This document shows positions 17,488 through 25,719 of a DNA stretch of 39,932 bases, one piece after another. A program made the position numbers and the translations under genes. Source of the stretch: an uncultured Oscillibacter sp. (GTDB lineage: Bacteria > Bacillota > Clostridia > Oscillospirales > Oscillospiraceae); contig CAJTJA010000003.1 in the NCBI GenBank assembly GCA_910576845.1, positions 1 through 39,932 of the forward strand. The letters are read 5' to 3'. Every line of letters begins with the position of its first letter. The stretch's first letter is position 1. The notes beneath the pieces are model-generated. The model was not told where the DNA came from. It worked only from the letters and a program-made list of their open reading frames with translations, and did not search any database.

Positions 17488-17511
17488 GCGGGCGGCCTTT
17501 TGGCCGCCCGC
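17488..17511. terminator. Hairpin between convergent trmD and cysS
   Basis: A perfect 10-bp stem (17488-17497 with 17502-17511) with a TTTT loop. On the minus strand it is followed by TCTTTTCC, on the plus strand by A residues, so it acts best for the cysS operon. Confidence 0.6.
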
Positions 17512-17584
17512 AAAAAATATGTGCTACGTTGGCTATATAGCAATGTGGGCCGCATAAGCGGTTTTCTGAGCTTGACGGTATCCG

Positions 17585-19027
17585 TCAGATTTTCTTCCAA
17601 AGGGCGCCGCCTTTGACATCTGTAACCTCAATCCCCTGGGCTTTCAGTTCATCCCGGATGCGGTCCGCCTCGGCGAAGTTTTTCGCCTTTTTTGCTTCAT
17701 AGCGTGCTAGGACCTTGGCGTCAATCTCCGGATCACCCTCGCCGGTGATGATATAGTCCCCGCCGCCGGACTGGACGGCCTGGGCCGCCTTCTCCCGGAG
17801 AACCGCCGCCTTTTCCAGCAGGCTCAGGGACAGCACCTGGTCGAACTCACCTAAAATAGCCAATTTGGTGGCGTCATTGGCCTTCGCCTTCAGCGCGTCG
17901 AAGACCGCCGTCACCGCCATGGAGGTGTTCAGGTCGTTGCCCACCTGTTGAAGAAACTTTTCCCGATACTCGTCCAGCACCGCTGCTTCCACATCTCCTT
18001 CGGGCTTCAGGGCCGCAATACGGTTTAAGAGCTTTGTATAGGCCGCGGCGGCGTTGTTCAGGTTCTCCCAGCTGAAGACCAGGGTTTTGCGGTAGTGGCT
18101 CTGAAGGCAGAACCAGCGGTAGGCCAGAGGATCATAACCCTTTTCTTCCAGCAAAGAGACCGTTAGAAACTCGCCCTTGGACTTGGACATTTTCCCCGCC
18201 GGATCGTTCAAGTGGTGAACATGGAACCAGTGGGGACACCAGGGGTGGCCCAGGTAGCTCTCGGACTGAGCAATTTCATTGGTGTGATGGGGGAAAGCGT
18301 TGTCCACACCGCCGCAGTGCAGATCCAGATACTCCCCGTTGTACTTCATAGAGATGCCGGAGCACTCGATGTGCCAGCCGGGGTAGCCCACCCCCCAGGG
18401 TGAGTCCCACTTGAGGGCCTGGTCCTCAAACTTGGACTTGGTGAACCAGAGGACGAAGTCATTCTTGTTCCGCTTGTTGGAGTCCTCTTCCACACCCTCC
18501 CGGACGCCCACGGCCAGGTCATCCTCGTCGTGGTCATTAAAGATATAGTACCGGGCCAGCTTGGAACTGTCAAAGTATACGTTTCCTCCGGCAAGATAAG
18601 CGTAGCCCGTGTCCACCAGTTTGGAGATGATCTTGATATATTCGTCAATGCACCCTGTGGCAGGCTGAACTACATCGGGGGTCTTGATGTTCAGTTTCCG
18701 GCAGTCGTCGAAGAAAGCGTCCGTGTAGAATTTTGCGATGTCCATCACGGTTTTGTTTTCCCGCTTTGCCCCCTTGAGCATTTTGTCCTCCCCGGTGTCG
18801 GCGTCGCTGGAGAGGTGCCCCACGTCCGTGATGTTCATGACCCGGTTCACATCGTACCCGGCGAAGCGGAGATACTTCTCCAGCACGTCCTCCATGATAT
18901 AGCTCCGGAGGTTGCCGATGTGGGCAAAATGGTAGACTGTGGGCCCGCAAGTGTACATTTCCACCCGGCCGGGGGTGTGGGTCTTAAATTCTTCCTTTTT
19001 GTGGGTTGCGGAATTATAAAGATACAT
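17585..19027 (-). CDS. cysS: Cysteine--tRNA ligase
   Basis: 480 residues of class I synthetase. HIGN (36-39) and KMSKSKG (279-285) are the ATP-binding signatures; the zinc that selects the cysteine thiol is held by C27, C222, H247 and probably E251. It charges tRNA-Cys. AGGAGAGG lies before ATG 19027. It is the last gene of the T-box-led run cysE / VOC / small ORF / cysS, so charging and synthesis of cysteine respond to the same uncharged tRNA signal. No promoter of its own is convincing. Confidence 0.97.
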   Translation of the reverse strand: MYLYNSATHKKEEFKTHTPGRVEMYTCGPTVYHFAHIGNLRSYIMEDVLEKYLRFAGYDVNRVMNITDVGHLSSDADTGEDKMLKGAKRENKTVMDIAKFYTDAFFDDCRKLNIKTPDVVQPATGCIDEYIKIISKLVDTGYAYLAGGNVYFDSSKLARYYIFNDHDEDDLAVGVREGVEEDSNKRNKNDFVLWFTKSKFEDQALKWDSPWGVGYPGWHIECSGISMKYNGEYLDLHCGGVDNAFPHHTNEIAQSESYLGHPWCPHWFHVHHLNDPAGKMSKSKGEFLTVSLLEEKGYDPLAYRWFCLQSHYRKTLVFSWENLNNAAAAYTKLLNRIAALKPEGDVEAAVLDEYREKFLQQVGNDLNTSMAVTAVFDALKAKANDATKLAILGEFDQVLSLSLLEKAAVLREKAAQAVQSGGGDYIITGEGDPEIDAKVLARYEAKKAKNFAEADRIRDELKAQGIEVTDVKGGALWKKI

Positions 19028-19048
19028 CGTTTTCCTCTCCTTATTAAT

Positions 19049-19231
19049 TTAATAGTTTGCACAATCGGCATTTTCACAACTATTTGTCTCTAAAACCGGC
19101 GTCTCCGGCGCATTTTTACCGCCGGAGGCCCAGAGCGTTTGATGCTCCGGCGTCAAACGGCGCATGGCGCCGCTTTCATAAATCTCCCGATATGCCTTGA
19201 GCGGGATTTCGTCTGCAGTTTTCGGTTTCAT
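19049..19231 (-). CDS. Small protein of unknown function upstream of cysS
   Basis: A 60-codon frame that fits exactly between the VOC gene (stop at 19262) and cysS (start 19027). The sequence is hydrophilic with a plausible helix (DEIPLKAYREIYESGAMRRL) and a cysteine-containing tail (NSCENADCANY). The ribosome site is weak (AGGAT about 10 nt upstream). I do not recognise a family. It could be a real operon gene or chance; position and composition favour a gene slightly. Confidence 0.4.
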   Translation of the reverse strand: MKPKTADEIPLKAYREIYESGAMRRLTPEHQTLWASGGKNAPETPVLETNSCENADCANY

Positions 19232-19261
19232 AAGAGCGGTGATCCTGAAGACATTCCGGGA

Positions 19262-19642
19262 TTACTCGTGCAGCTCCAGCGGCAGGCCGTCCGGGTCATG
19301 GAAAAATGTCATCCGCTTCTGGCTGAAAGGGTCCCAGCGAATGGGCTCGCAGGGAATCCCCCTGGCTTCCAGTTCCCGGACCGCCTCTTCAACGTCGTCT
19401 ACCCGGAAGGCCAAGTGGCGCAGGCCCCGGGCCTCCGGATAGCTGGGGCGCTCCGGCGCTCCGGGAATGGAGAAAATCTCCAGCTCCCCGTCCCCGAATT
19501 GGAGGTCCAGTTTCCAGTCTCCCCGGTCTTCCCGAAAGTTTTCCCGGAGGATGGGGAAGCCCAGCTTCTCCACGTAAAATTCCCGGGCCCGCCGGTAATC
19601 TGATACAATGATTGCTACATGGTGCAGGGTTTCAAACCGCAT
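19262..19642 (-). CDS. VOC-family (glyoxalase/dioxygenase fold) protein, YaeR/SMU1112c-like
   Basis: 126 residues with the paired beta-alpha-beta-beta-beta modules of the vicinal oxygen chelate fold: HHVAIIVSDYRRAREFYVEK at the start and FFHDPDGLPLELHE at the end. Metal-ligand positions are H near residue 7 and the terminal glutamates. ATG 19642 is chosen because AAGGAG lies 5 nt upstream; an in-frame GTG 21 nt earlier lacks this. It sits 24 nt behind cysE in the T-box operon. Members include lactoylglutathione lyases and many enzymes of unknown substrate; a thiol-adduct substrate would suit the operon but is a guess. Confidence 0.85.
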   Translation of the reverse strand: MRFETLHHVAIIVSDYRRAREFYVEKLGFPILRENFREDRGDWKLDLQFGDGELEIFSIPGAPERPSYPEARGLRHLAFRVDDVEEAVRELEARGIPCEPIRWDPFSQKRMTFFHDPDGLPLELHE

Positions 19643-19666
19643 ACGCGCTCCTTCCGCTTCCACCTG

Positions 19667-20323
19667 TCAGGCAGGCTGCTTTTGCTTCTTCCGGTCCAGG
19701 GCCCGCTCCAGGTCCGCCACCTGCTGCGCAAGCCGTTCCAGCTCCTCCCGCACGGGGTCCCGGACACTGATCTGGTCCACGTCGTCGGTGTAATAGACGG
19801 GGCAGCCGTTTACCCGGACAATCCGGGCGGGAACGCCTACGGCGGTGGCGCCCGGGGGCACCTCCCGCAGCACCACGGCGCCGGCAGCGATGCGGGCGTT
19901 GTCCCCCACCTTGAAGGGGCCAAGCACCCGGGCCCCGGAGCCCACCATTACGTTGTTTCCCAAGGTGGGATGGCGCTTGCCCTGGTCCTTCCCGGTACCT
20001 CCCAGGGTCACGCCCTGGTAGAGCAGGCAGTCGTCCCCAATCTCGGTGGTTTCGCCGATGACGATACCCATCCCGTGGTCGATGACCAGCCGCAGGCCAA
20101 TCTTTGCCCCGGGATGAATCTCAATTCCGGTTTTGTCCCGGACATGCTGAGAAATCCACCGGGCCAGAAAATACCGGCGGCGCAGATACAGCCAATGAGC
20201 CGCCCGGTGCCACAGAAGGGCCCGGACGCCGGGATATAGGAAAAAAATCTCCAGCTTGCTTCGGGCCGCAGGGTCCCGGCGCTGGTAGGCGGCCAGCAGG
20301 CCGTTAAGACGAGTCAAATACAT
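19667..20323 (-). CDS. cysE: Serine O-acetyltransferase
   Basis: 218 residues. The left-handed beta-helix hexapeptide domain carries the family signature IDHGMGIVIGETTEIGDD followed by YQGVTLGGTGK and GKRHPTLGNN. The enzyme acetylates L-serine with acetyl-CoA to give O-acetylserine, the precursor of cysteine. The C-terminus is an unusually long helical tail (RDPVREELERLAQQVADLER) that might form a coiled coil. ATG 20323 (AAGGAG 11 nt upstream) is preferred to a GTG 12 nt earlier that touches the Shine-Dalgarno itself. The gene follows a T-box. No cysK is adjacent. Confidence 0.93.
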   Translation of the reverse strand: MYLTRLNGLLAAYQRRDPAARSKLEIFFLYPGVRALLWHRAAHWLYLRRRYFLARWISQHVRDKTGIEIHPGAKIGLRLVIDHGMGIVIGETTEIGDDCLLYQGVTLGGTGKDQGKRHPTLGNNVMVGSGARVLGPFKVGDNARIAAGAVVLREVPPGATAVGVPARIVRVNGCPVYYTDDVDQISVRDPVREELERLAQQVADLERALDRKKQKQPA

Positions 20324-20359
20324 GAACAGGTTCACTCCTTGTCAGGACGGGAGGGAATG

Positions 20360-20588
20360 AAAAGCGCCTCCCGTACCGAAGTACGAGAGGCGACGAATCG
20401 CGGTTCCACTCTCATTTATCACTCAAGGGGCCCTTGACGGGGGCCGGGCGGAGGGGATTTTCCCCCTCCCGCTCACGGACGCACTTCACAGTTCCCTCCG
20501 CAGGCACGCTTACAGCCGGCGGCGCGCCCTCTCTGCTCTTTGGGTGGACTGGTACTCTTTCCGATCATCGCGGTATTCATTTGACTCT
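20360..20588 (-). promoter_or_regulatory. T-box riboswitch, probably cysteine-specific
   Basis: Minus-strand leader of about 230 nt. The T-box core TGGAACCGCG is at 20408-20399. It is followed by a terminator stem CGCCTCTCGTAC / GTACGGGAGGCG (20392-20365, TTCG loop) and CTTTT. Stem I begins near 20580 with GGAAAGAGTA and AGAGAG blocks; a TGC at 20483-20481 after GTGAAG is the likely specifier codon (Cys). Uncharged tRNA-Cys would bind and allow read-through into cysE and the genes behind it. The class is certain; the specifier is inferred from position and gene content. Confidence 0.92.
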
Positions 20589-20594
20589 TTTAGT

Positions 20595-20623
20595 ATATTA
20601 GCAACCTTTGTCCGAGGTGTCAA
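20595..20623 (-). promoter_or_regulatory. Promoter of the T-box operon
   Basis: TTGACA (20623-20618), a 17-bp spacer and TAATAT (20600-20595) on the minus strand. It starts only a few bases after the stop codon of the HMA-like gene. Confidence 0.88.
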
Positions 20624-20629
20624 GGATTT

Positions 20630-20848
20630 TCAGTCTTCGCACTTAAGCTGATAGCCCAGCTCCTGAACCTTTTGCCGTATCTGTTCCTGCCGGACGCCGG
20701 AGGAATCATAATCCACAGCCACGCAGCCCCGGTCGGTGACGCTGACAGAAGTAACGCCGGGCAAAGCGTCCAGTCCCCTTTTTAACAGCTTTTCATCATG
20801 AATATCTCCGGCATTCTCCAGAGAAAAATACGTGCTTAGATGGGCCAT
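20630..20848 (-). CDS. HMA-like small protein without the metal-binding CxxC
   Basis: 72 residues with the beta-alpha-beta-beta-alpha-beta pattern of heavy-metal-associated domains (LDALPGVTSVSVTDRGCVAVDY and VRQEQIRQKVQELGYQ). The usual N-terminal CxxC is replaced by a Ser/Leu/Asn stretch, so copper or mercury transfer by the normal route is unlikely. AAAGGAGAG upstream of ATG 20848 supports the start. It lies alone upstream of the T-box operon. Confidence 0.7.
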   Translation of the reverse strand: MAHLSTYFSLENAGDIHDEKLLKRGLDALPGVTSVSVTDRGCVAVDYDSSGVRQEQIRQKVQELGYQLKCED

Positions 20849-20939
20849 TGAAAACTCTCCTTTTTCTGTGACAAAACGTCAAAATTTCAGGAGTAGCTTT
20901 CCCTGGCGGCAGATTTTCATCCCTGTCAAAGAGTTTGTT

Positions 20940-21563
20940 TTAGTTTTTCTCCTCCGGCTGTTTCTCCAAGCGGGCGGCCAGCTCATTCAGCTCCGCGCCT
21001 GTCTGGTCCAGGGCACGAGGCAGTTGAGACAGTGTCACCTCGATTTTCCGCAGCTCCCCGTTCACATGGCTGGAGGTGGCGTCAAAGGCGCTCATCAGCT
21101 TTTGATAACGATTCTGAAAATCTTCTACCATCCGGCGCGTTTGAGCGGCGGCCTCTTTTTCCAAATCGTCAGCCCGCTTCCGGGCCTCACACTCTATGGT
21201 TCCCAAACGCTCTTTAAAGCGGGCATAGGCCTCGGCGTCAGGCCGCAGGCTGTCAGCCTCGGCGGTTAAGCGGGCCACCTCCTGCTCTAAATCCCGCAGC
21301 GGCTCAAGGCGGTTCCGGGCAGCAGTCTCCGCCTCCAGGTCTGCCTGGAGCCGGTCCCGTTCCTCTCTCAGCTCCTCTGCTTGGGTGCGGAGCTGCTCGA
21401 GTTGCTCTGCCTGCTCTGCCGCCTGGCGGCGAAGCGTTTCATTTTCCGCCTCCAGTTCCCGTTGGGCAGCCGCGGATTTTTCCGAGGCCTGCTCGAGATA
21501 CCGAACCACGTCCTGCTTGTCAAACCCGCCAAAAGCGACGCTTTTAAAGGAATAATTCTCCAT
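20940..21563 (-). CDS. DivIVA-like coiled-coil protein
   Basis: 207 residues. The N-terminus FKSVAFGGFDKQDVVRYLEQ resembles the short membrane-binding head of DivIVA/GpsB proteins, and most of the rest (about 25-190) is an uninterrupted Glu/Arg/Leu/Ala coiled coil with heptads. Such proteins mark curved membrane or organise division. The gene has its own promoter (21623-21595). The homology at the head is short, so the family is probable, not certain. Confidence 0.7.
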   Translation of the reverse strand: MENYSFKSVAFGGFDKQDVVRYLEQASEKSAAAQRELEAENETLRRQAAEQAEQLEQLRTQAEELREERDRLQADLEAETAARNRLEPLRDLEQEVARLTAEADSLRPDAEAYARFKERLGTIECEARKRADDLEKEAAAQTRRMVEDFQNRYQKLMSAFDATSSHVNGELRKIEVTLSQLPRALDQTGAELNELAARLEKQPEEKN

Positions 21564-21594
21564 AGGGCACCGTTTCCTCTCATAAATTCCTTTT

Positions 21595-21623
21595 ATTCTA
21601 CCATAAACGGCGGTTATTTACAA
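21595..21623 (-). promoter_or_regulatory. Promoter of the DivIVA-like gene
   Basis: TTGTAA (21623-21618), a 17-bp spacer and TAGAAT (21600-21595) on the minus strand. Confidence 0.7.
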
Positions 21624-21691
21624 GAGCAAACCTTTTCCTGGAAATATTTCAATGCGCCTTCGTAATTCTGACAATAGAAAGGAATATGAAA

Positions 21692-21725
21692 CCCGGATGA
21701 AAAGCGCCGTCTGCTTCAATCCGGG
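21692..21725 (-). terminator. Probable terminator of the van cluster
   Basis: CCCGGAT (21725-21719) pairs with ATCCGGG (21698-21692) with further weaker inner pairs, followed on the minus strand by TTTCATATT. It is about 68 nt behind the vanT stop codon. Confidence 0.5.
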
Positions 21726-21792
21726 GATGCTGCGGCCCTTTAAAGAGTTCAAGCGGCGGGCAAGGGAAGAATCCGCCTGTGGGAAAAGCGCA

Positions 21793-23856
21793 TTATCTGA
21801 TTGAGACGTAGGGCGCCCGGCTCCCCAGCCGGGAGAGCAGCTCATTGGTAATAGTTCCACAGCGCTCTGCGATCTCCTCCGCCGTAATCTCCGCGCGGCC
21901 GTCCCGTCCGATGATTGTCGCGATATCCCCCTGACAGACTTCAGGAAGCTCTGTTACATCTGCGAAAAGCTGATCCATGCACATCCGCCCCACCATAGGG
22001 CAGGATTGTCCGTGAAGCAGCACCCGTCCGCCCCTCCTGGCCAGTTCCCTGGGGAGGCCGTCGGCGTAGCCGATGGTCAGCACCGCCAGCCGTGTTTCCC
22101 GCTCCGCCTGGAACTCCAGGCCGTAGCCCGCCCGTTCCCCGGGCCGGAGAGTCCGTACGCAGGCCACCCGGGCCCGGAGAGACAGCGCGGGGTGGAGCTC
22201 CGGCCATTGCCGCGATGGCGAGCTGTCGCTGCGGACCCCGTAGAGGATAATTCCTGCCCGGACATAGGCGCAGGGCTGGGGCGGCAGGTTTAAAAGGCCG
22301 TAGCTGGCCTGAACGTGCGCCTTTCCCGGATCAAACCCGTTCTGGCGCAAAATGTTCAGACTGCTGTAGAATCGGCTGAGCTGGGCGCTGGTATAGTCGT
22401 CCATGGCAAGGTCATCCGAGGCGCAGAGATGAGAGAAGACGCCGCCAATCCGCAGTTCCCTCCGTCCGTAGAGCTGTTCCAGGGCGGCGGTGTCCTCCGC
22501 CGGAACTCCCAGACGGTGCATCCCCGTATCCAGGGCGATGTGAACCCGAACGGGCTTTCCCATGTCCGCCAGGGCGTGGCCGTGGGCCTCGTCTGCCACG
22601 GCCTGGGTAAGCCGCCAGCGGCGGAGTATAGGAACCGCCTCCGGCGGCGTATAGCCTAAAATGAGGATGGTCCCCCGGATGCCGCTCTTCCGCAGGGCAA
22701 TTCCTTCCTGTAAGCAGGCCACGGCGAAGGCGCGGGTTCCTGCTCTTTGCAGGCACCGGGCGGAACGGATTGCTCCATGGCCGTAGGCGTCTGCCTTCAG
22801 CACCGCCATCAGCTCACAGCCCTTGGGCAGCATGGTCCGGAGGGCCTGGGCATTGTGCCGGAGAGCGTTCAGGTCGATTTCCCGCCAGGCCCGGGTCTGG
22901 GGGGAGACGGAAAGGGGCCGGAGTTTATCCAAAACCAGGGCGGCGGCGAATGACGCAGCCAGCACGGCGGCAAAGCGTACTAGGCTGTTTTCCGCCAGAG
23001 GCACGGCGAACCGGCCCCCGGCCCACACCAGGGCGATGAACCAGGGGTGGAGCAGGTAGACCAGCACAGAAAGCCTCCGGGCCTGCCGGTCCGTTCCCTG
23101 GTTCCGCTCCAGCAGGAGGGAGAAGAGAAATACCATGCACAGCGGCAGGGTCAGATACATGCTGTCGTGTCTCGGCCATCCCAGGGAACGGAGGGCGAAG
23201 CCCTCGGCGGTCATGGCGGTCAGGGAGAGGACGAAGCCTGTCCGGGCGGTCCGCCGGCTCCACTGCTTTCCATTGGCCCCCAGGAGGAGGAACAGCGGGA
23301 CGTAAAAGAGCCCGTTTCGGGTATAATCAAAGAGGGTGAACACTCCGCTGTAGAATGCCCCGAGGCCGGAAAACCGGGACGTCAGACCGAAATAGCTGTC
23401 TCCTCCCAGACCCAGAAGATACAGCCCGGACGCGGCGGCCAGAGCGGCGGGCCGCCCCAGTTTTAAAAGCCCCCGGACCACCCACAACCCCAGCAGTACG
23501 GCGGGGAAGTACCAGAGGTGGTACAGCGTTCCGTCCAGCAGCAGCCGCTTTCCCCACTCCAGGGGCCCATAACCGCCATTGCGGAGGTTCAGGGGCAGGT
23601 AAAGGAGGACCGCCGCCATATAAATCAACAGGGACTTTTTCCAAAAACGTCCGGTGGACTTCCAACCTTCCCGGTCCAGGAAGTGCCCGCTGACCATCAG
23701 AAAGAAGGGGACGGCAATCCGGGCGAAGATCCGGCAAAGCCAGAAGTCCCCCGCCTCACTGAACGACTCCAGGGGCCCGGTGTGGATGCACACTACCAAC
23801 GCTGCCGCCAGCAGCCGGAAACGGTCCAGGGCGGGGCCCTTCACCGGGGCGGTCAT
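21793..23856 (-). CDS. vanT: VanT: membrane-bound serine racemase
   Basis: 687 residues in two parts. Residues 1-315 form an acyltransferase-3-like membrane domain of about ten helices (RLLAAALVVCIHTGPLESF near 13-32). Residues 320-687 are a fold-III PLP alanine-racemase domain with the PLP lysine K354 in VLKADAYGHG and the second catalytic base Y578 in RAGYGLEF. This fusion is diagnostic for VanT, which takes up and racemises L-Ser to D-Ser for the D-Ala-D-Ser ligase. ATG 23856 overlaps the vanXY stop by 4 nt; a longer frame upstream only runs through vanXY in another phase. Confidence 0.95.
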   Translation of the reverse strand: MTAPVKGPALDRFRLLAAALVVCIHTGPLESFSEAGDFWLCRIFARIAVPFFLMVSGHFLDREGWKSTGRFWKKSLLIYMAAVLLYLPLNLRNGGYGPLEWGKRLLLDGTLYHLWYFPAVLLGLWVVRGLLKLGRPAALAAASGLYLLGLGGDSYFGLTSRFSGLGAFYSGVFTLFDYTRNGLFYVPLFLLLGANGKQWSRRTARTGFVLSLTAMTAEGFALRSLGWPRHDSMYLTLPLCMVFLFSLLLERNQGTDRQARRLSVLVYLLHPWFIALVWAGGRFAVPLAENSLVRFAAVLAASFAAALVLDKLRPLSVSPQTRAWREIDLNALRHNAQALRTMLPKGCELMAVLKADAYGHGAIRSARCLQRAGTRAFAVACLQEGIALRKSGIRGTILILGYTPPEAVPILRRWRLTQAVADEAHGHALADMGKPVRVHIALDTGMHRLGVPAEDTAALEQLYGRRELRIGGVFSHLCASDDLAMDDYTSAQLSRFYSSLNILRQNGFDPGKAHVQASYGLLNLPPQPCAYVRAGIILYGVRSDSSPSRQWPELHPALSLRARVACVRTLRPGERAGYGLEFQAERETRLAVLTIGYADGLPRELARRGGRVLLHGQSCPMVGRMCMDQLFADVTELPEVCQGDIATIIGRDGRAEITAEEIAERCGTITNELLSRLGSRAPYVSIR

Positions 23857-24596
23857 GAGAGGGCCTCCCAGACGGTAAGGATGAAGCCTCCGGCGTTGTC
23901 CCCGGAAATCTGGCAGCAGCCCTCCGGAAGCTCCGCTTCTATCAGCTCTCCGGGACAGGCCAGCCGGAAAACCTCCACCCGCCGTCCGTTGGCGAGGGCA
24001 CAGTGCTTCGGTCCGGTCTCCAGGAAGGTTCCGTACTCCTCCAGGCACAGCCCATGCTTTTCCATCAGCGCTGCGTGGGGCGTCCCCACATAGCGGAAGT
24101 GCCAGGGCTCCGCCCCGATGCCGGTGACAGCCTCCTTCTCCCTGCGGTAGCGGAGGATAAAGCCGTACTTCGCCGCCAGGCGGCGGAAAACTCCGCAGCT
24201 TCCCTCATCCGGGAAGTCGGGGCGGATGAAGTCGATGGCCTCCGCCCGCTTTCCCAGGTCGATGGCCAGGCCTGTCTGGTGTTCACTGCACCCAGGGAGG
24301 GCCACGTAGCGGCGGGTGAAGTCCTCCCCCTCCTTCGCCAGGGTGTCGTTCCAAATCGACTGTTGCTCTGCCTGGCTCCGCCAGCCGGAGACGGGGACGA
24401 TGTCCCGCTCCCCGCCTGCCGCCCGAACACAGGCCGCCAGCAGCCCGGCGGCCCGCCGCTCCAGGAGGACATCCGGGAAGCGCTCGTCCGGGACCGCCAG
24501 CTCCGGGCCGGAGCCGGACCGGAGGGGATGGGCGGAGTTTACCAGAATCAAGGGCCCCTGGGCGGTCTGCTCCCGCCGGAGCGTCAGGGCCCTCAT
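23853..24596 (-). CDS. vanXY: VanXY: D,D-dipeptidase/D,D-carboxypeptidase
   Basis: 247 residues of the VanY/VanX zinc peptidase family. Zinc ligands are H106 and D113 in SEHQTGLAIDLG and H166 in EPWHFRYVG, with E163 as general base. It cleaves D-Ala-D-Ala and trims the terminal D-Ala from pentapeptide precursors, removing the target of vancomycin. No signal peptide or membrane anchor is seen, as in cytoplasmic VanXY enzymes. Both ends overlap neighbours by ATGA, so vanG-vanXY-vanT are translationally coupled. Confidence 0.93.
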   Translation of the reverse strand: MRALTLRREQTAQGPLILVNSAHPLRSGSGPELAVPDERFPDVLLERRAAGLLAACVRAAGGERDIVPVSGWRSQAEQQSIWNDTLAKEGEDFTRRYVALPGCSEHQTGLAIDLGKRAEAIDFIRPDFPDEGSCGVFRRLAAKYGFILRYRREKEAVTGIGAEPWHFRYVGTPHAALMEKHGLCLEEYGTFLETGPKHCALANGRRVEVFRLACPGELIEAELPEGCCQISGDNAGGFILTVWEALS

Positions 24597-25636
24597 GCGC
24601 CCGCCCCCAATTCTATCAACCGGTCCAGCAGAGCGGGAAAGTCCAGCCCCGCAGCCTTCATCATGCTGGGATAGCGGCTGTGGGCGGTGAAGCCCGGAAT
24701 GGTGTTGACCTCGTTGAAGAGGATGCCGCCCTCCGGTGTCAGGAAAAAATCCACCCGGGCGAAACAGCGGCAGTCTAAAGCCTCATAGACTTTCCGGGCC
24801 GCCGTCTGAATCTCCTCCGCCCTCTTGAGAGAAATGCGGGCGGGGCAGTGGATGGAGGAGGTTTTGAGGGTGTACTTTTCCTCGAAATCGAAGAAGCCGC
24901 CGGAAAGCTCAATTTCGTCCACAGCTCCCACGGTCAGCGCGGTTTCTCCAGGATTTCCCATCACAGCGCAGCCCACCTCAAAGCCAGGAACGGCTTCCTC
25001 CAGTAAAATCCGGCTGTCCTGCCGGAAGGCGTTTTCCACGGCAGCGGGAAGGGCTTCCGGCGTTTCCACCCGGCTGACGCCAAAGGAGGACCCCGCCCGG
25101 ACGGGTTTTACAAACAGGGGATACCCCAGGGTTTCCGCCGCCGCTTGGACATCCTCCCAGGAAGCTCCGGCGGAGACGGCGGCGCTCCGGGGGACCGGGA
25201 CTCCTGCCGCTTCCGCCAGCCTGTGGGCCCGGTCCTTGTCCATGCACAGGGCGCTGGAGAGGGTTCCGCAGCCAATAATGGGGATTCCCACCAGTTCCAG
25301 CAGTCCCTGGACGGTGCCGTCCTCGCCGTTTTTTCCATGGAGAACGGGGAAGGCGGCGTCAAAGTTCAGCGTATTCCCGGAACCGTCCAGCAGGAGCAGG
25401 GCCGTCTGCCCCCGGTCCAGGCGGAGAGCGCAGGGAATACCTTCCGCCTGCCAGCTTCCGCGGAGAAGACCGTCAAATCCGCCGGCGCAGCAGAGCCAGC
25501 GGCCATCTTCCGTGATGCCCACCGGAAGAGGATGGTATTTGTTTAAATCCAAATGGGCCAGCACCGCGTAGGCGGATTGGAGAGAGACGCTGTGCTCGCT
25601 GGAACAGCCCCCGAACAGCACCAAAATCGTTTTCAT
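24593..25636 (-). CDS. vanG: VanG-type D-alanine--D-serine ligase
   Basis: 347 residues of the ATP-grasp Ddl family. The start FGGCSSEHSVSLQSAYAV is the phosphate-binding loop of ligases. The omega-loop region reads EKYTLKTSSIHCPARIS and the end has FNEVNTIPGFTAHSRYPSMM. The EKYTLKTS type loop and the context with VanT and VanXY point to D-Ala-D-Ser, not D-Ala-D-Ala or D-Ala-D-Lac. The start may be ATG 25636 or the in-frame ATG at 25645; AAAGG is nearer to the latter. Ligation product enters UDP-MurNAc-pentapeptide and lowers vancomycin affinity. Confidence 0.92.
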   Translation of the reverse strand: MKTILVLFGGCSSEHSVSLQSAYAVLAHLDLNKYHPLPVGITEDGRWLCCAGGFDGLLRGSWQAEGIPCALRLDRGQTALLLLDGSGNTLNFDAAFPVLHGKNGEDGTVQGLLELVGIPIIGCGTLSSALCMDKDRAHRLAEAAGVPVPRSAAVSAGASWEDVQAAAETLGYPLFVKPVRAGSSFGVSRVETPEALPAAVENAFRQDSRILLEEAVPGFEVGCAVMGNPGETALTVGAVDEIELSGGFFDFEEKYTLKTSSIHCPARISLKRAEEIQTAARKVYEALDCRCFARVDFFLTPEGGILFNEVNTIPGFTAHSRYPSMMKAAGLDFPALLDRLIELGAGA

Positions 25637-25673
25637 AAAAATCATCACACCTTTCCCGGGACAAGAAACCGCC

Positions 25674-25704
25674 CCGATCTGTTGCCTCAATGGTAACAAA
25701 TCGG
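25674..25704 (-). repeat. Inverted repeat in the vanG leader
   Basis: Arms 25674-25686 and 25692-25704 pair at 12 of 13 positions (one G-U) around a 5-nt loop. It lies between the presumed VanR sites and the vanG ribosome site. It could be a leader hairpin or an operator; no T-tract follows. Confidence 0.6.
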
Positions 25705-25719
25705 AGCGGAGAAGGTCTG

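Noticed and set aside
23857..24048. N-terminal extension of vanT
   Set aside because: It only overlaps vanXY in another frame; the ATGA overlap at 23856 and the family start both favour the shorter protein.
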